DNA from: a virus
Direction: 5' to 3' (one strand)
Length of the DNA: 43,781 nt
Virus record (IMG/VR): IMGVR_UViG_3300024433_000013
Location: 1 to 43,781 of that record
This document shows positions 1 through 8,924 of this stretch, one piece after another. Within the stretch, counting starts at the first letter, position 1. The number at the start of each line of letters is the position of its first letter. The translations under genes were made by a program, and so were the position numbers. Below the pieces are notes generated by a model. It ran no database searches, had not been told where the DNA came from, and saw only the letters and a list, made by a program, of their open reading frames with translations.

Positions 1-51
1 AGCAACATTGTTTACATCTATAGGGGTCTGGTCGGTAGGATTTCCTAACAT
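1..51 (-). CDS. 5' end of a gene leaving the window (partial)
   Basis: An ATG at 49-51 is preceded by a GGAG Shine-Dalgarno site and opens a frame that leaves the left edge after 17 codons (it begins MLGNPTDQTPIDVN). It lies directly after the 822-residue probable ejection protein. If the genome is circular, this could be the start of the gene whose end appears at 43613-43781. Function unknown. Confidence 0.6.
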   Translation of the reverse strand, partial: MLGNPTDQTPIDVNNVA

Positions 52-62
52 TTATTTTCTCC

Positions 63-90
63 TTGACTTTTAGAAATTATGTGGTATGCT
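63..90 (+). promoter_or_regulatory. Sigma70-type promoter on the plus strand
   Basis: A -35 box TTGACT (63-68) and a -10 box TATGCT (85-90) are separated by 16 bp, with an extended -10 TG. The predicted start, 7 nt after the -10 box, falls on the ATG at 97. The 15-mer ATGTGGTATGCTTTA around the -10 is identical to one in the minus-strand promoter at 37686-37714, so the two promoters are related. Confidence 0.7.
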
Positions 91-96
91 TTAGAT

Positions 97-231
97 ATGA
101 TAATTCTGTTAATCGCTAAATGGTTTTTCGGTGTCATCATTTCCTTTTTCGTTCTTCTACATATAAGATATTTTTTAGCAATATCAGCCTTTTTTACCCT
201 TGTTGCTGTTATCGCTCTCGTATTCTCCTAA
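97..231 (+). CDS. Small membrane protein, plus-strand moron gene
   Basis: A 44-residue, almost wholly hydrophobic protein starting MIILLIAKWFFGVIIS, with one or two membrane segments. It is one of only two convincing plus-strand genes. It has no Shine-Dalgarno site. The ATG coincides with the predicted transcription start of the promoter at 63-90, so the mRNA should be leaderless. Its last 23 bases overlap the 3' end of the convergent 822-codon gene. A private promoter on the opposite strand is the classic arrangement of a phage moron, a gene expressed independently of the lytic programme. A role in the host envelope or superinfection exclusion is only inference. Confidence 0.6.
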   Translation: MIILLIAKWFFGVIISFFVLLHIRYFLAISAFFTLVAVIALVFS

Positions 232-2677
232 TCTTTTCTAAAGTTTCTCTTTTAACTCTTTCCTTTTCTTCTCTGCTAATTCCCTTATGCCGGTAAGTCC
301 TTCTCATTTTTCGCAATGCTTCCTGAATGTCAGATTGTTTTTTATAACTTTCAAATCTAACTCCCTCTCTAACACTTACAGGTTGAATTTTTAATCCAGC
401 AAATATATCTAACATTACCTGCTCGGGGCTTCTAACTCTCCCTAAATAGTCCCCTCTTTTTTCTAATGAAGCCTTTAATTTTTCCCAAGAATAACCACCT
501 TTAATTCTTGGAAGTCCGGGAGCAAATGAAGGCATTGCCTGTCTATAAAGATATTCTGCTATTTTGAAGTTTCTTTCTTTGGCGGTATCTGTTTCCGAAT
601 AAATTTCTTTACCTCTAAAATCTCTATTGCTTTTTATCTCCGTAAAAGCCGTAAGGGCGGGATTGGTAATTAACCCTCTCATAATTCCTCTTTCGGCTAT
701 TTCAGGAGCCATACCAACTGGCAGAATGTATTCAAGGTTAAGATATTGTGTCCTTCCATATTCGTCTTTGGCAGGCATAAGGAGTTGTGTAGGCATACCG
801 GGGATTTTTGTCTTCATCCATTCAGGCATATACCTTCTTTCCCGTTCCATTTCTTCTTCAGTTAAACCTATCTGTTTAGCAGAGGCATTATTGAAAGCAT
901 TGGCAAAGGCATAGTATTTGTATAATTTTAGAGGATTATTAACGGCAGTTTCAGCAACCCGGGGAATTGCTTTGTAAGAAAATGTTACAAAAGGAGAGCC
1001 GAACCGCCTACCCCATTCAATAAACTTAGGTATTTTCTGATAATTGAAAAGCCATTTTTCGCCTTCTTTAGCTGCTAATGTAGCCCCAGCACCTTTAAGC
1101 CTCATATCAGTAAATTTTATCATCTTGGCAAGTTGTTCTTCAAACTGATAAGTTTCTCCTGCTTTTCTGAAAGGCACTTTTAATACATTCATTATTCTGG
1201 ACAAATGAGTATCCGCCGGAGTTAAATTGTAACTATTTAAAAATTGGCTTGCTTCTACTCTATAAAATTCTGTCCCTAATAATCCCTGTGCTTTTGCTTC
1301 TTGGTAAAATTTGCCTTTACTGGTATAGTCTCTGATTACACGGGGTAAAAGTTGCGCCTGCCTTAAATGGTTTACTCCACTCATATCTAATAACATTGTA
1401 TTGGACATTATGTTCCTTGCGTGGGTAGCAGGATTTAATACAACCTTGCCGAATTTCCACGCCGATAGAGCCTTATCATATATTTTTAATGCCTGACTTC
1501 TGGCCACTACAAGCCCATTTATATCGTTTCCTATTTCGGGAATTACCCATTTTCCTTTTAAAGCTCCCATAGAAACAGTATTAGGCATTTGAACCATACG
1601 GCCTGTAATGTTTGTATTTGCCGCCCAGTTGGGATTTCTGGCTACTGTATTAAATAATTCCGCATTAGCGGAAGTCGTGGCGAGTTCCCTAACTCTTATT
1701 GCGGTAGGCAAGGCTGGTTCCTTAATTACTTCTAATTTCTTTAACACACTTTCGCTTAAATTTTTGCGATGCTTAAGTCCAGCAAGCCTTAATCTTAAGG
1801 GTTTTCTTGGAAATCCTACTCCCCGTTCCAATAATCGAGGGGCAAACATTCGAGGCATATAACGACCTATATTTTCTTCAATAACTTTTGTGGCCTGCTT
1901 AGAAGGTATACCAGACTTGACTAATTCTTGAGACCATCTATCCATTATTGCTCTACCCTCTTTGGCAACAGCCTGATATTCCCTAAATTGAGGTTTGGCT
2001 AATAACTTTGGAGTTACTGCTACTTCACCTCTAAATAATCTTCCTACATATTTTTGTTGTGAAGGGCTTAATGTTTTACCTGCTCTTGTGGTAGAAAGCA
2101 CTTTCGCCACTTTAGTTGCTTCCTCTCCACCTAAAACTCTCTTTAATGTTGCTTTTTCTGCTGCCCTTGCGTAAGTTGGAGGCTGTTCATACCTATACTT
2201 AAAAGCCTTGCCTAATATTCTTTTAATAGGCATAGGAGTTATACGAGCAACATCTTTTGCTGCTAAACCTAATCCTTTACCAATAGCCCCAGCTGCTACA
2301 AGCCGAGAAGGTCTATACATAGATATAAGTTCGGAGGCTAAATAACGAGGAAACTCTTTATAGACAGGAAATCTTTTACCTCTTAATCCAGGAACCTCAA
2401 ATGCTACTTCTCGTTCTTTAGGTTCTATAAATCTTTGGAGTGCCTTAACACCTTTTTCTTCAAGTCCCAAAATACGAGAAGGAGTAGGCATATAAGGTTG
2501 GGCAATTCGGAGGGCCTTTTCTACTTTTGTTTCAGGACGCCATTCACCGCCTGCACCACCATATCTTCTTTCTGGCTGAAAGTCAATAGCAGGCTTTATT
2601 GGTTGAAAATCAATGGCAGGTTTCTCCGGCTGGAAATCAATTGTTGTAGTTTTTTCTGGTCTGAAATCAATCGCCAT
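209..2677 (-). CDS. Large probable internal virion / DNA-ejection protein (822 aa)
   Basis: The 822-residue protein starts with degenerate tandem repeats of the form IDFQPEKPA (residues about 3-37), then is basic and mostly helical, with Ala/Gly-rich stretches around 120-145 and a highly charged Lys/Arg C-terminus. Length, composition and position at the end of the head-tail operon, after two smaller helical proteins, fit the large ejection proteins of podoviruses. I see no lytic transglycosylase motif. The ATG overlaps the upstream stop region. The 3' end overlaps the plus-strand moron at 97-231. The role is inferred from position and size, not from a catalytic motif. Confidence 0.6.
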   Translation of the reverse strand: MAIDFRPEKTTTIDFQPEKPAIDFQPIKPAIDFQPERRYGGAGGEWRPETKVEKALRIAQPYMPTPSRILGLEEKGVKALQRFIEPKEREVAFEVPGLRGKRFPVYKEFPRYLASELISMYRPSRLVAAGAIGKGLGLAAKDVARITPMPIKRILGKAFKYRYEQPPTYARAAEKATLKRVLGGEEATKVAKVLSTTRAGKTLSPSQQKYVGRLFRGEVAVTPKLLAKPQFREYQAVAKEGRAIMDRWSQELVKSGIPSKQATKVIEENIGRYMPRMFAPRLLERGVGFPRKPLRLRLAGLKHRKNLSESVLKKLEVIKEPALPTAIRVRELATTSANAELFNTVARNPNWAANTNITGRMVQMPNTVSMGALKGKWVIPEIGNDINGLVVARSQALKIYDKALSAWKFGKVVLNPATHARNIMSNTMLLDMSGVNHLRQAQLLPRVIRDYTSKGKFYQEAKAQGLLGTEFYRVEASQFLNSYNLTPADTHLSRIMNVLKVPFRKAGETYQFEEQLAKMIKFTDMRLKGAGATLAAKEGEKWLFNYQKIPKFIEWGRRFGSPFVTFSYKAIPRVAETAVNNPLKLYKYYAFANAFNNASAKQIGLTEEEMERERRYMPEWMKTKIPGMPTQLLMPAKDEYGRTQYLNLEYILPVGMAPEIAERGIMRGLITNPALTAFTEIKSNRDFRGKEIYSETDTAKERNFKIAEYLYRQAMPSFAPGLPRIKGGYSWEKLKASLEKRGDYLGRVRSPEQVMLDIFAGLKIQPVSVREGVRFESYKKQSDIQEALRKMRRTYRHKGISREEKERVKRETLEKIRRIRER

Positions 2678-2678
2678 A

Positions 2679-3407
2679 TCATCTTACCTGTCTATAACCA
2701 GCTCTTAATGCTTCTTGTAATTGATTTGCCGGTATATTGCCTCGTTCTCCTTGAGGAGATATAACAGTTACCCTGCCTGTTTCTCTTACTCTGGGCATTG
2801 CTGGTCTTGCTTCTGGTTTTCCAGTATATCCATATTGGCCTAAATACTCTTGATAAATCTGGTTTCCTAAATTCTCATATTCTATTTTACTTTCTTCATC
2901 AAGACCTACCATATAGGAGCCACCTAAACGCCTAAATGCTTCATCAAAAGCCTCCTTTTGAAGTTGAAATTTTGTAGGTTTTTTTTCAACTTCACCTTTA
3001 ATTCCTATTTTAGCTCTTTCAAATTTTAACTGTTCTTCTCGTGTTTGGGGTTTCCAAGGTTTTAAACCAGTTTTTGCCCTTTCAAATTCCAACGCTTCTT
3101 CACGAGTTGTAGGTTGATATTTACCAGGGGTTCTCCTATATCCCTGTCCTCTTTCATACTGCGGTTGTCTTATGCCAAAACCCTCCATTATTTTCTGGCC
3201 AATTCCTTGAGGTGCTACTCTTTCTGGGGGGGCGAAGATTGTGCCTTCACTGGTAGGTGCTCTCTCAATTGTGCCCTCCATAACAGCCTTGAGGATTTCT
3301 CTTGCTCTTAATCTTTCTTCTTCTCTGACTGGTTCTTCTTCTAATCGCCGCCTTTCCCGAGCACCTTTGATACCTCCTAATATCCCTCTTAAAATTTCAT
3401 AGGCCAT
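2679..3407 (-). CDS. Charged helical protein, probable virion or ejection component
   Basis: Charged protein with a long Arg/Glu-rich helix at its N-terminus (about residues 10-45) and two near-duplicate segments around residues 105-135 of the type REEALEFERAKTGLK and REEQLKFERAKIGIK. ATG 3407 is preferred because AAGGAG lies about 9 nt upstream; the frame extends two codons further. It overlaps the stop of the preceding gene and is followed at once by the 822-codon gene, so it probably belongs with it. No family recognised. Confidence 0.65.
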   Translation of the reverse strand: MAYEILRGILGGIKGARERRRLEEEPVREEERLRAREILKAVMEGTIERAPTSEGTIFAPPERVAPQGIGQKIMEGFGIRQPQYERGQGYRRTPGKYQPTTREEALEFERAKTGLKPWKPQTREEQLKFERAKIGIKGEVEKKPTKFQLQKEAFDEAFRRLGGSYMVGLDEESKIEYENLGNQIYQEYLGQYGYTGKPEARPAMPRVRETGRVTVISPQGERGNIPANQLQEALRAGYRQVR

Positions 3408-3409
3408 CG

Positions 3410-4270
3410 TCAATATCTCCTTCCTGCTGCTCTGGCGGCCAAAGCCCTTGAGTATGGCGTTTGTTGTTGAAAAGTTGTGCCAGGTTTAACCATTCTACCT
3501 GCTGCAACAGCAGGAGCTGCAGCCCCACCAGTTGCTAAAGTTATTCCCAATTCTGCTAACATCCTGACCAATTCACCTTCTTCTGCACGCTTTTGTCTCT
3601 GTGCTTCTGCTCGTTGTGCAGCATATTCAGCCTCTGTAGTAGCAGCACCTACTCTACCTCTACCATAGGCCTCTTCCCCTGCTACTCCATAAGGAACACC
3701 ACCAGTAACACCGGCAACCTGACGGCTTCTTAATGCTTCGGATAGAATATTTTCTAAATCTTCATAGCGCATAGGCAATGCTCTTGCCTCTGTTCCGTAT
3801 GCCAAACCTCTTTCTATGTCTCTGGATACAGCCTCTGACCTTAAACCTGCCAAAGCAGGTTCAGCACCTTTCATATATTGTTGTGTACCCAAACCTCCGC
3901 CTTCAACTCCAGGGGGTGGAGCAATGCCCCTTGCTTTTAAGGCTCGCCATAAGGGTTCAGTAACTCCGGCTTCATAAGCGGGTAAGTCTCTCTGAAACTC
4001 AAGTCCAGGGGTTTCTACTCTCTCTTGCACTCTCCTTGCTACTGCCTGAGAAATCGGCCCGGCCTGTGTCATTAGAGTTTCCCCGGGCGTTACAGCTTTT
4101 TCCCTATACCGGCCAAGTCTGGCTGTTTCTTCGGCAGTAGGCTTGCCAACCTCAATTATTCTTCTCTCTGCTTCCCGTGCAGTAGCCCGTTCTCTTTCTC
4201 CCGCTGCCCGTTGTTCTCGTGCCTGTAGTCCTCTGGCCTCTGCTTCTTTAGTTTCGCGGCTCTTAGACAT
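3410..4270 (-). CDS. Ala/Arg/Glu-rich protein, probable virion or ejection component
   Basis: 286 residues. The N-terminal third is a highly charged coiled coil rich in Arg, Glu and Ala. The C-terminal part has a short Ala/Gly segment (about residues 240-262) that might interact with a membrane. First of three consecutive genes ending in the large ejection-like protein; all are probably internal virion proteins. An HNH endonuclease gene sits immediately upstream and separates it from the tail genes. No recognisable enzyme motif. Confidence 0.65.
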   Translation of the reverse strand: MSKSRETKEAEARGLQAREQRAAGERERATAREAERRIIEVGKPTAEETARLGRYREKAVTPGETLMTQAGPISQAVARRVQERVETPGLEFQRDLPAYEAGVTEPLWRALKARGIAPPPGVEGGGLGTQQYMKGAEPALAGLRSEAVSRDIERGLAYGTEARALPMRYEDLENILSEALRSRQVAGVTGGVPYGVAGEEAYGRGRVGAATTEAEYAAQRAEAQRQKRAEEGELVRMLAELGITLATGGAAAPAVAAGRMVKPGTTFQQQTPYSRALAARAAGRRY

Positions 4271-4276
4271 AGTTTT

Positions 4277-5065
4277 TCAGAGCTCCTCTATTAGCTTATT
4301 GTGTTTAACACTATTGCAAATTCTACAAGCAATAGCTAAATTTTCATATTTGTTTGTTCCTCCTCTTGAGAGAGGAATTATATGGTCAAGTGTATCTTTC
4401 CCAAAAATAATTGGTTCTAAACAAAGATAGCAAGTAAGAGTTTGAAACTCTTTTATATTGTCTTCATATACTTTTTGAATGGTTTCAATTGTTAACTCTC
4501 CTGCTTCTTTCTCGTTATATTTACGAAGCAATCTATGTTCTCTTTTAGTTAAAGGTTTTAAACCTCCGTATTTATAACTATATTTTTTACTTATACCTAA
4601 CCTATGATTATATTCCCTTCTGTAAACATTTCTTTCCTCTTTTGGTATATTCTGTTGGTATTTCTGGTTGTATTTCTTTTTATCTAAAGAAATCCCACCT
4701 TTCCAACCGTGATTTTTTTCGCCACTATTCAATTCTCTCAATAAATTAAGATGGTTTTCAGTCCTTTTATATTGCCCGCATAAACTTTTATGATGTTCGG
4801 TCATTTTGTATTTTTTGTGATTTTCCCGGTGTTTTTTTGTCCATTTATATCCTTTTTTAAATCTATGACCAATTTTATTTTCTTTTTTAAATCCGTATTT
4901 TTTGCCATTTTCACGCAATATCATTTTTTGCTCTTCGGTTCTTTTATAAACTCCACATTTACCTTTGCAATCTTGGCTATGTTTTATTTTATATTCTTTA
5001 GTCCCTTGACGTTGTCTTAATAAATCTTTATAATATTGTGTTCTTACATAAACACCTTTAGGCAC
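4277..5065 (-). CDS. Free-standing HNH homing endonuclease with NUMOD3-like repeats
   Basis: The C-terminus has an HNH/zinc module: CYLC (near residue 215), DHIIPLSRGGTNKYENL and CRICNSVKHNK. Before it lie repeated basic segments such as YKRTE, FKKGYKWT and NHGWKGG, typical of NUMOD3 DNA-binding modules. GTG 5065 is chosen because GGAGGAG lies 7 nt upstream, while an ATG at 5125 would overlap the upstream gene by 68 nt. The gene is wedged between the acetyltransferase-like gene and the ejection-protein genes, as expected for a mobile endonuclease. Confidence 0.85.
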   Translation of the reverse strand: MPKGVYVRTQYYKDLLRQRQGTKEYKIKHSQDCKGKCGVYKRTEEQKMILRENGKKYGFKKENKIGHRFKKGYKWTKKHRENHKKYKMTEHHKSLCGQYKRTENHLNLLRELNSGEKNHGWKGGISLDKKKYNQKYQQNIPKEERNVYRREYNHRLGISKKYSYKYGGLKPLTKREHRLLRKYNEKEAGELTIETIQKVYEDNIKEFQTLTCYLCLEPIIFGKDTLDHIIPLSRGGTNKYENLAIACRICNSVKHNKLIEEL

Positions 5066-5468
5066 TAACTTTCTCCTCCGTATATTTAAAGAGTCGTTTT
5101 TCCCTGCGTCCACCCTTTGTAACAATGTTATCCCAATAAACAGCTTTGAGTTGCGGATACATCTGCCTGAATTGTTTCCTTAAAGGCAAGTAGTTCGCCT
5201 TCTTTCCCGTAAAGACTACATTTTCATCAATATAAAGATACTTGCCATCAGGTTTATGTTCGGGGATATTGTCCTTTAGATACCTTTCAAGTCCTTCTTT
5301 ATTAAAGATAAAATAAATAAGGTAGCCAACTACATCGCCGTTATTGCGTAGGTAAAGTAATCTGCCTTCCTCTACTGCCTTTTCGTAATAAGTTCTTAAT
5401 TCCTCTGGGTCTTTATATTTAAACTTGCTATTGGATACGGTGATTAAATCCTCAACTATAGTTGGCAT
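5058..5468 (-). CDS. GNAT-like acetyltransferase-type phage protein
   Basis: 136 residues. The strand pattern EEGRLLYLRNNGDVVGYLIYF followed by YLYIDENVVF and a helix resembles the core of small GNAT proteins often found among phage tail and ejection genes. No clear acetyl-CoA loop (Q/RxxGxG/A) is visible, so activity is uncertain. Its 3' end overlaps the start of the HNH gene by 8 nt, so the nuclease may have inserted at its stop codon. Confidence 0.5.
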   Translation of the reverse strand: MPTIVEDLITVSNSKFKYKDPEELRTYYEKAVEEGRLLYLRNNGDVVGYLIYFIFNKEGLERYLKDNIPEHKPDGKYLYIDENVVFTGKKANYLPLRKQFRQMYPQLKAVYWDNIVTKGGRREKRLFKYTEEKVSA

Positions 5469-5707
5469 TTTTTCTCAAACTTCCCGTCTTTGTATTCGTC
5501 GCCTATGGTAATACCTTTATCTTTATCTTCTTGTTTAAGTTCTTCTTTTTTAGCTTTAACACCGTGAAATACGGTTTCGTCATATTCGGCTACTCCGTCA
5601 TAGACTATTACATTTATAATTTCTCCAGTATCTTTATTGTAAACTGCGTAACTATCGGCAAATGCGATATATGGAAATAATAAGATTGCTATAAATAATA
5701 ATTTCAT
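5456..5707 (-). CDS. Secreted small protein resembling tail-assembly accessory proteins
   Basis: 83 residues with a Sec signal peptide (MKLLFIAILLFPYIAFA, cleavage before DSY). The mature part, beginning YAVYNKDTGEIINVIVYDG, resembles the small phage proteins encoded beside tail fibres (AIVNN..G.V.NVVVWDG type). Those are normally cytoplasmic, so the added signal peptide is odd. It follows the Gly-rich fibre gene and overlaps the next gene by 13 nt. Confidence 0.6.
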   Translation of the reverse strand: MKLLFIAILLFPYIAFADSYAVYNKDTGEIINVIVYDGVAEYDETVFHGVKAKKEELKQEDKDKGITIGDEYKDGKFEKKCQL

Positions 5708-5717
5708 CTTAAGCCTC

Positions 5718-6806
5718 CTAATAATAAACGATTACTAATCCAGCAGCACCTGAACCGCCTGTCGAAGCCCCTGCACTTTTTTCTCCACCGCCGCCACCGC
5801 CACCACCGGATACTTGCCCACTATTACCATTTCCCTCGAATCCACCGCCGCCACCGCCAGGACCGCCACAAGGGCTCCCTCCTCCGTTCCCCCCAATACT
5901 TCCGCCTGTATCGCCACCGCCGCCTTGCCCTTGGGCTCCAGTCAAGTTTACAGTTCCTGCTGAACCAACACCACCTGCTCCACCAATAATTCCAGAGGCA
6001 TTACCGCCGCCTGTTGCTTGTGGAGTAGTATCGCCAGCAAAACTACTTGTTCCGGTAGCACCACCAACCGTAACTGTAACATTTCCTGATACGGCAACCA
6101 GACCTTCAGAATAACCACCGCCACCACCGCCTGCGCCACTTGCCGCAGTAGAGCTTGCACTTCCAGCCCCGCCACCGCCCCAGACTTTAACATAAGCAAT
6201 AGAAACATTAGCAGGTTTTGTCCAAGTGCCAGATGATGTAAATACTTGGATATTCTTGGGAATAGCAGATGTAAGAGAACCGTGAGCATCAGCATCTAAA
6301 GTCGGATTAGGATGTGTCCCTGTTAGGTCGCCGCCTGCTGCATCGCCTTGTGCCATAATGGTTCCTGTTACCCCATCAAGACGGTCTATCTCATCATAAG
6401 TAACTCCCGTTACTCCGTCCAATATATTCAATTCAGCAGCAGAAGAAGTTAAGTTTGTATTGTTTATTTTAATTGTGCCGTTAAGATAAACTATGCCAAC
6501 AGAGGTCAAATCGGACGAAAATTCCGCTGCTCCTGCTACAGTTAAATCCCCTGAAATAGCAACATCATCTGTAATAGTAAGATCGCCGGATATGTCCAAG
6601 TCTTGTGTTTGACTAATGTATTTGCTATTGCTTCCGTCGTGGTCGTGGCCGCCAATAGTAGAAAATTTGGTCTCGAAATAGGAAAAATTAGTGTTTACCT
6701 CTATGGCAGAGGCAACTGTTCCTGTAGTAAAAGTAACAGGAACAGCAGCATAAATGTTTTGACATAAAAACAATAATCCAATAGTCAGAAAAAGTATTTT
6801 TTTCAT
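5718..6806 (-). CDS. Tail fibre / receptor-binding protein with signal peptide and poly-Gly tip
   Basis: 362 residues in this order: a signal peptide (ending NIYA), an HDHDGSNSKYI motif around residue 55, repeated DLTITDDVAISGDLTVAG beta segments, the common fibre motif AELNILDGVTG near residue 130, TWTKPANVSIAYVKVWGGGG near 195-215, and a glycine-rich C-terminal domain (about 205-362) ending LVIVYY. Gly-rich tips of this kind form polyglycine-helix receptor-binding ends in tailed phages. The signal peptide is exceptional for a virion protein. The start overlaps the stop of the upstream gene. Confidence 0.8.
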   Translation of the reverse strand: MKKILFLTIGLLFLCQNIYAAVPVTFTTGTVASAIEVNTNFSYFETKFSTIGGHDHDGSNSKYISQTQDLDISGDLTITDDVAISGDLTVAGAAEFSSDLTSVGIVYLNGTIKINNTNLTSSAAELNILDGVTGVTYDEIDRLDGVTGTIMAQGDAAGGDLTGTHPNPTLDADAHGSLTSAIPKNIQVFTSSGTWTKPANVSIAYVKVWGGGGAGSASSTAASGAGGGGGGYSEGLVAVSGNVTVTVGGATGTSSFAGDTTPQATGGGNASGIIGGAGGVGSAGTVNLTGAQGQGGGGDTGGSIGGNGGGSPCGGPGGGGGGFEGNGNSGQVSGGGGGGGGEKSAGASTGGSGAAGLVIVYY

Positions 6807-7165
6807 TCAATAATCCGTTCAATAGTTAAATTAAAGAACTCATCTTTATAGTTTTTTACATCTTTCGGCTTAATCTTTTTCTTTGATAATTCCCATTCCC
6901 AGCCTGCTCGGACGTGTTCCATAATTTTCTCAAAGTCAGCCTCGGTTACGATTGCACTTTTATCTACCGCTAAAGGCATATGAGAATTGTTAGATAATTC
7001 AAACCAGATAATTCTGTAATTAGGTAAAATTTTTCTGCTTCGGCTGATTATTCGTTTATTGGTTATCGGACATTTTCCAGGAATATAATTACCTGCCTCA
7101 AGGTGTATCGGAGAGCAAAAAGCCACGCCAGACAGTAGTGCCAGCACCAACACATATTTCAACAT
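6803..7165 (-). CDS. Secreted hypothetical protein in the tail cluster
   Basis: 120 residues with a signal peptide (MLKYVLVLALLSGVAFC, then SPIHLEAGN). The mature part has one further Cys and an acidic/basic helix near the end. A Shine-Dalgarno GAGGAA lies upstream of the ATG. The gene overlaps the preceding one by 68 nt and the fibre gene by 4 nt, so it is translated within the tail operon. No family recognised. Confidence 0.6.
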   Translation of the reverse strand: MLKYVLVLALLSGVAFCSPIHLEAGNYIPGKCPITNKRIISRSRKILPNYRIIWFELSNNSHMPLAVDKSAIVTEADFEKIMEHVRAGWEWELSKKKIKPKDVKNYKDEFFNLTIERIIE

Positions 7166-7340
7166 AATAATTTCCTCCGCTTTTCAATAAGACTGCTTCT
7201 CCTGTATATCTGCCAACTCTTGAACCGTCGGGATTTGTTTCTGTATATTCCAATCTTGAAACATAATCAAAAAGAGTTTTAACATCCCTATCTATTTCCC
7301 TATTCTCAATATATGTAAACGCTTTCTGTGGTTTTGCCAT
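7098..7340 (-). CDS. Small tail-operon protein, unknown
   Basis: 80 residues, mixed alpha/beta, no signal peptide. It lies directly after the gp10-like tail gene (2-nt gap) and overlaps the next gene by 68 nt. It is probably a small tail or fibre-associated protein by position; no motif is recognised. Confidence 0.55.
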   Translation of the reverse strand: MAKPQKAFTYIENREIDRDVKTLFDYVSRLEYTETNPDGSRVGRYTGEAVLLKSGGNYYVEICVGAGTTVWRGFLLSDTP

Positions 7341-7342
7341 TT

Positions 7343-8878
7343 TTACCTATAGACGACACTTCTGCCCGCACCTTTAAGTTGGGCAAGTAATGAAAACCCG
7401 TGAATAACTACATTTTCATCAGCATTGTCATTTGAAAAAAGTAGTTCCAAATGTTGTCCTTGTGCTTTCAGTCCTATGCGTGATTTAATAACGCTTGAAC
7501 CGCCCCACGTTGAAACTCCCCAAATCATACTTCCCCACAGAGAAGCATCTGTTGTTTGTCGCATACTAACAGTAGTCGTAGTATCTCCGGGAGCAAAATC
7601 CGTTTTATAAGAAATATTAAGGTCAAATGCCCCGATTTGTTTTATAAATAACCATAGAAAACGAAACCTTTTAAATGTTTCAGGGGCGTCCATATCAATA
7701 GGCGGCAATTTAACTACAAAATCTATCCCGCTACCGTTGTCGTTAGTTCCAGAGTCTTGTTGGTAGACAAGTCCGCCGTAATCTCCGGCATATAATCTGT
7801 CAATTTCCGTATCGGATGTTTCAAGGCCAAAAGCATTAAAGGCCATACCGGTATAGTTAGCAAAGGAAACATTATTCGTTCTTATTCCTGCTCCTTCGGA
7901 GGCAGTCGGTTCATAAGTTATACAAATAACCTCGTTGTTATTACCGCTTGAACCAGTAGATACTGCAAACCATATCTGGTTTTTTGCTTTGTAAAGTTCC
8001 GCTACGACTTGTGCTATCCTGGCATAATTAAGACCGGCAATAGTAGATTCAATTTTCTGGGAAAGGTAATGGACATTTATTCCATCATAAGAATAAATAC
8101 CCCTGTCCGATAAAAATATTAAATTATTATCTACTCGCACTATTGACTTATAAGCCACACAACCTACCGAAAGGCTTACCTCGTCTACCGCAAAAGTATC
8201 TCTATCATATCCCCTTAATTCATAAATCGCCCTACGGGTAAAGATATAAAGTTTTCCGAATAATACCGCAAGTCCCGTAATAGGATTAGTTAAATCCCCT
8301 ATATCAATATAATCTGTTCCCGACCAAGTAGTTTCATCACCGTCGTTTGAGAAGTAAAGTCGGTAGGGATAAGTGTCATTACCGGCCAAAAAGACAAAGT
8401 TCTGAAAGGTTGCGATAATTTCCGCTATGGGCGGTGAACCTCCCAGAATAGCCGCATTGTTGTCTATATCCCAACTCCATACTACCTCTATACCATTAGT
8501 TCCTATTGCTTTGTTATTAAAGGTAATAAATGACATAAAGTTCTCACCGGTAATTCCGGGAGTAAAAGTCAGGCCTCCGGGTATTTCTGTAGCTGAAGTA
8601 GCCCCCTGAACACTATAGTAAATTTTATCGCTTGCAGCAATGAACCTTTTTGTTCCGTCTCTTTTTACCAATTCGTATAATCCGGTGAGTATAGGAGTTC
8701 CAGTCAGGGCATTTGTAAATCTTTTTATATAACCAGCCCTTTTAGTCAGAGACCCGCTTTCAAAATAATGGACATTACGGGCTATCTGGAGTTCGGAGGT
8801 ATCAATAACAAGAGGTGAAGTTTTCTCCTGAAGGCCTTTGGCAGAAAAATAATAGCGTTTGGTCTGAAACGGTATCAA
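7343..8878 (-). CDS. P22 gp10-like tail hub / stabilization protein
   Basis: 511 residues of beta-rich sequence with repeated blade-like motifs such as RFIAASDKIYYS, YRLYFSNDGDETTWSG, KLYIFTRRAIYEL and NLIFLSDRGIYSYDG, as in beta-propeller tail proteins of short-tailed phages (P22 gp10 type). The N-terminus has the usual form in which RNVHYFESGSLTKRAGY introduces the first blade. It lies between the head adaptor genes and the fibres, as in P22-like tails. No signal peptide, unlike several neighbours. Confidence 0.7.
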   Translation of the reverse strand: MIPFQTKRYYFSAKGLQEKTSPLVIDTSELQIARNVHYFESGSLTKRAGYIKRFTNALTGTPILTGLYELVKRDGTKRFIAASDKIYYSVQGATSATEIPGGLTFTPGITGENFMSFITFNNKAIGTNGIEVVWSWDIDNNAAILGGSPPIAEIIATFQNFVFLAGNDTYPYRLYFSNDGDETTWSGTDYIDIGDLTNPITGLAVLFGKLYIFTRRAIYELRGYDRDTFAVDEVSLSVGCVAYKSIVRVDNNLIFLSDRGIYSYDGINVHYLSQKIESTIAGLNYARIAQVVAELYKAKNQIWFAVSTGSSGNNNEVICITYEPTASEGAGIRTNNVSFANYTGMAFNAFGLETSDTEIDRLYAGDYGGLVYQQDSGTNDNGSGIDFVVKLPPIDMDAPETFKRFRFLWLFIKQIGAFDLNISYKTDFAPGDTTTTVSMRQTTDASLWGSMIWGVSTWGGSSVIKSRIGLKAQGQHLELLFSNDNADENVVIHGFSLLAQLKGAGRSVVYR

Positions 8879-8888
8879 AACTGTCTCC

Positions 8889-8917
8889 TTGACTTCTAAT
8901 CAATTATATGCTATACT
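8889..8917 (+). promoter_or_regulatory. Sigma70-type promoter on the plus strand
   Basis: TTGACT (8889-8894), a 17-bp spacer, and TATACT (8912-8917) with an extended -10 TG. The start is predicted at about 8924, one base before the ATG at 8925. It fires away from the minus-strand tail operon. Confidence 0.75.
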
Positions 8918-8924
8918 TATATTG

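Noticed and set aside
4277-5125. Start of the HNH gene at ATG 5125
   Set aside because: It overlaps the upstream gene by 68 nt, while GTG 5065 has GGAGGAG at good spacing.
5735-6295. Alternative-frame ORFs of 60 and 115 codons in the fibre gene
   Set aside because: They are shadows of the glycine-rich region, rich in Val/Leu/Gln from GC-biased codons, with no ribosome binding site.
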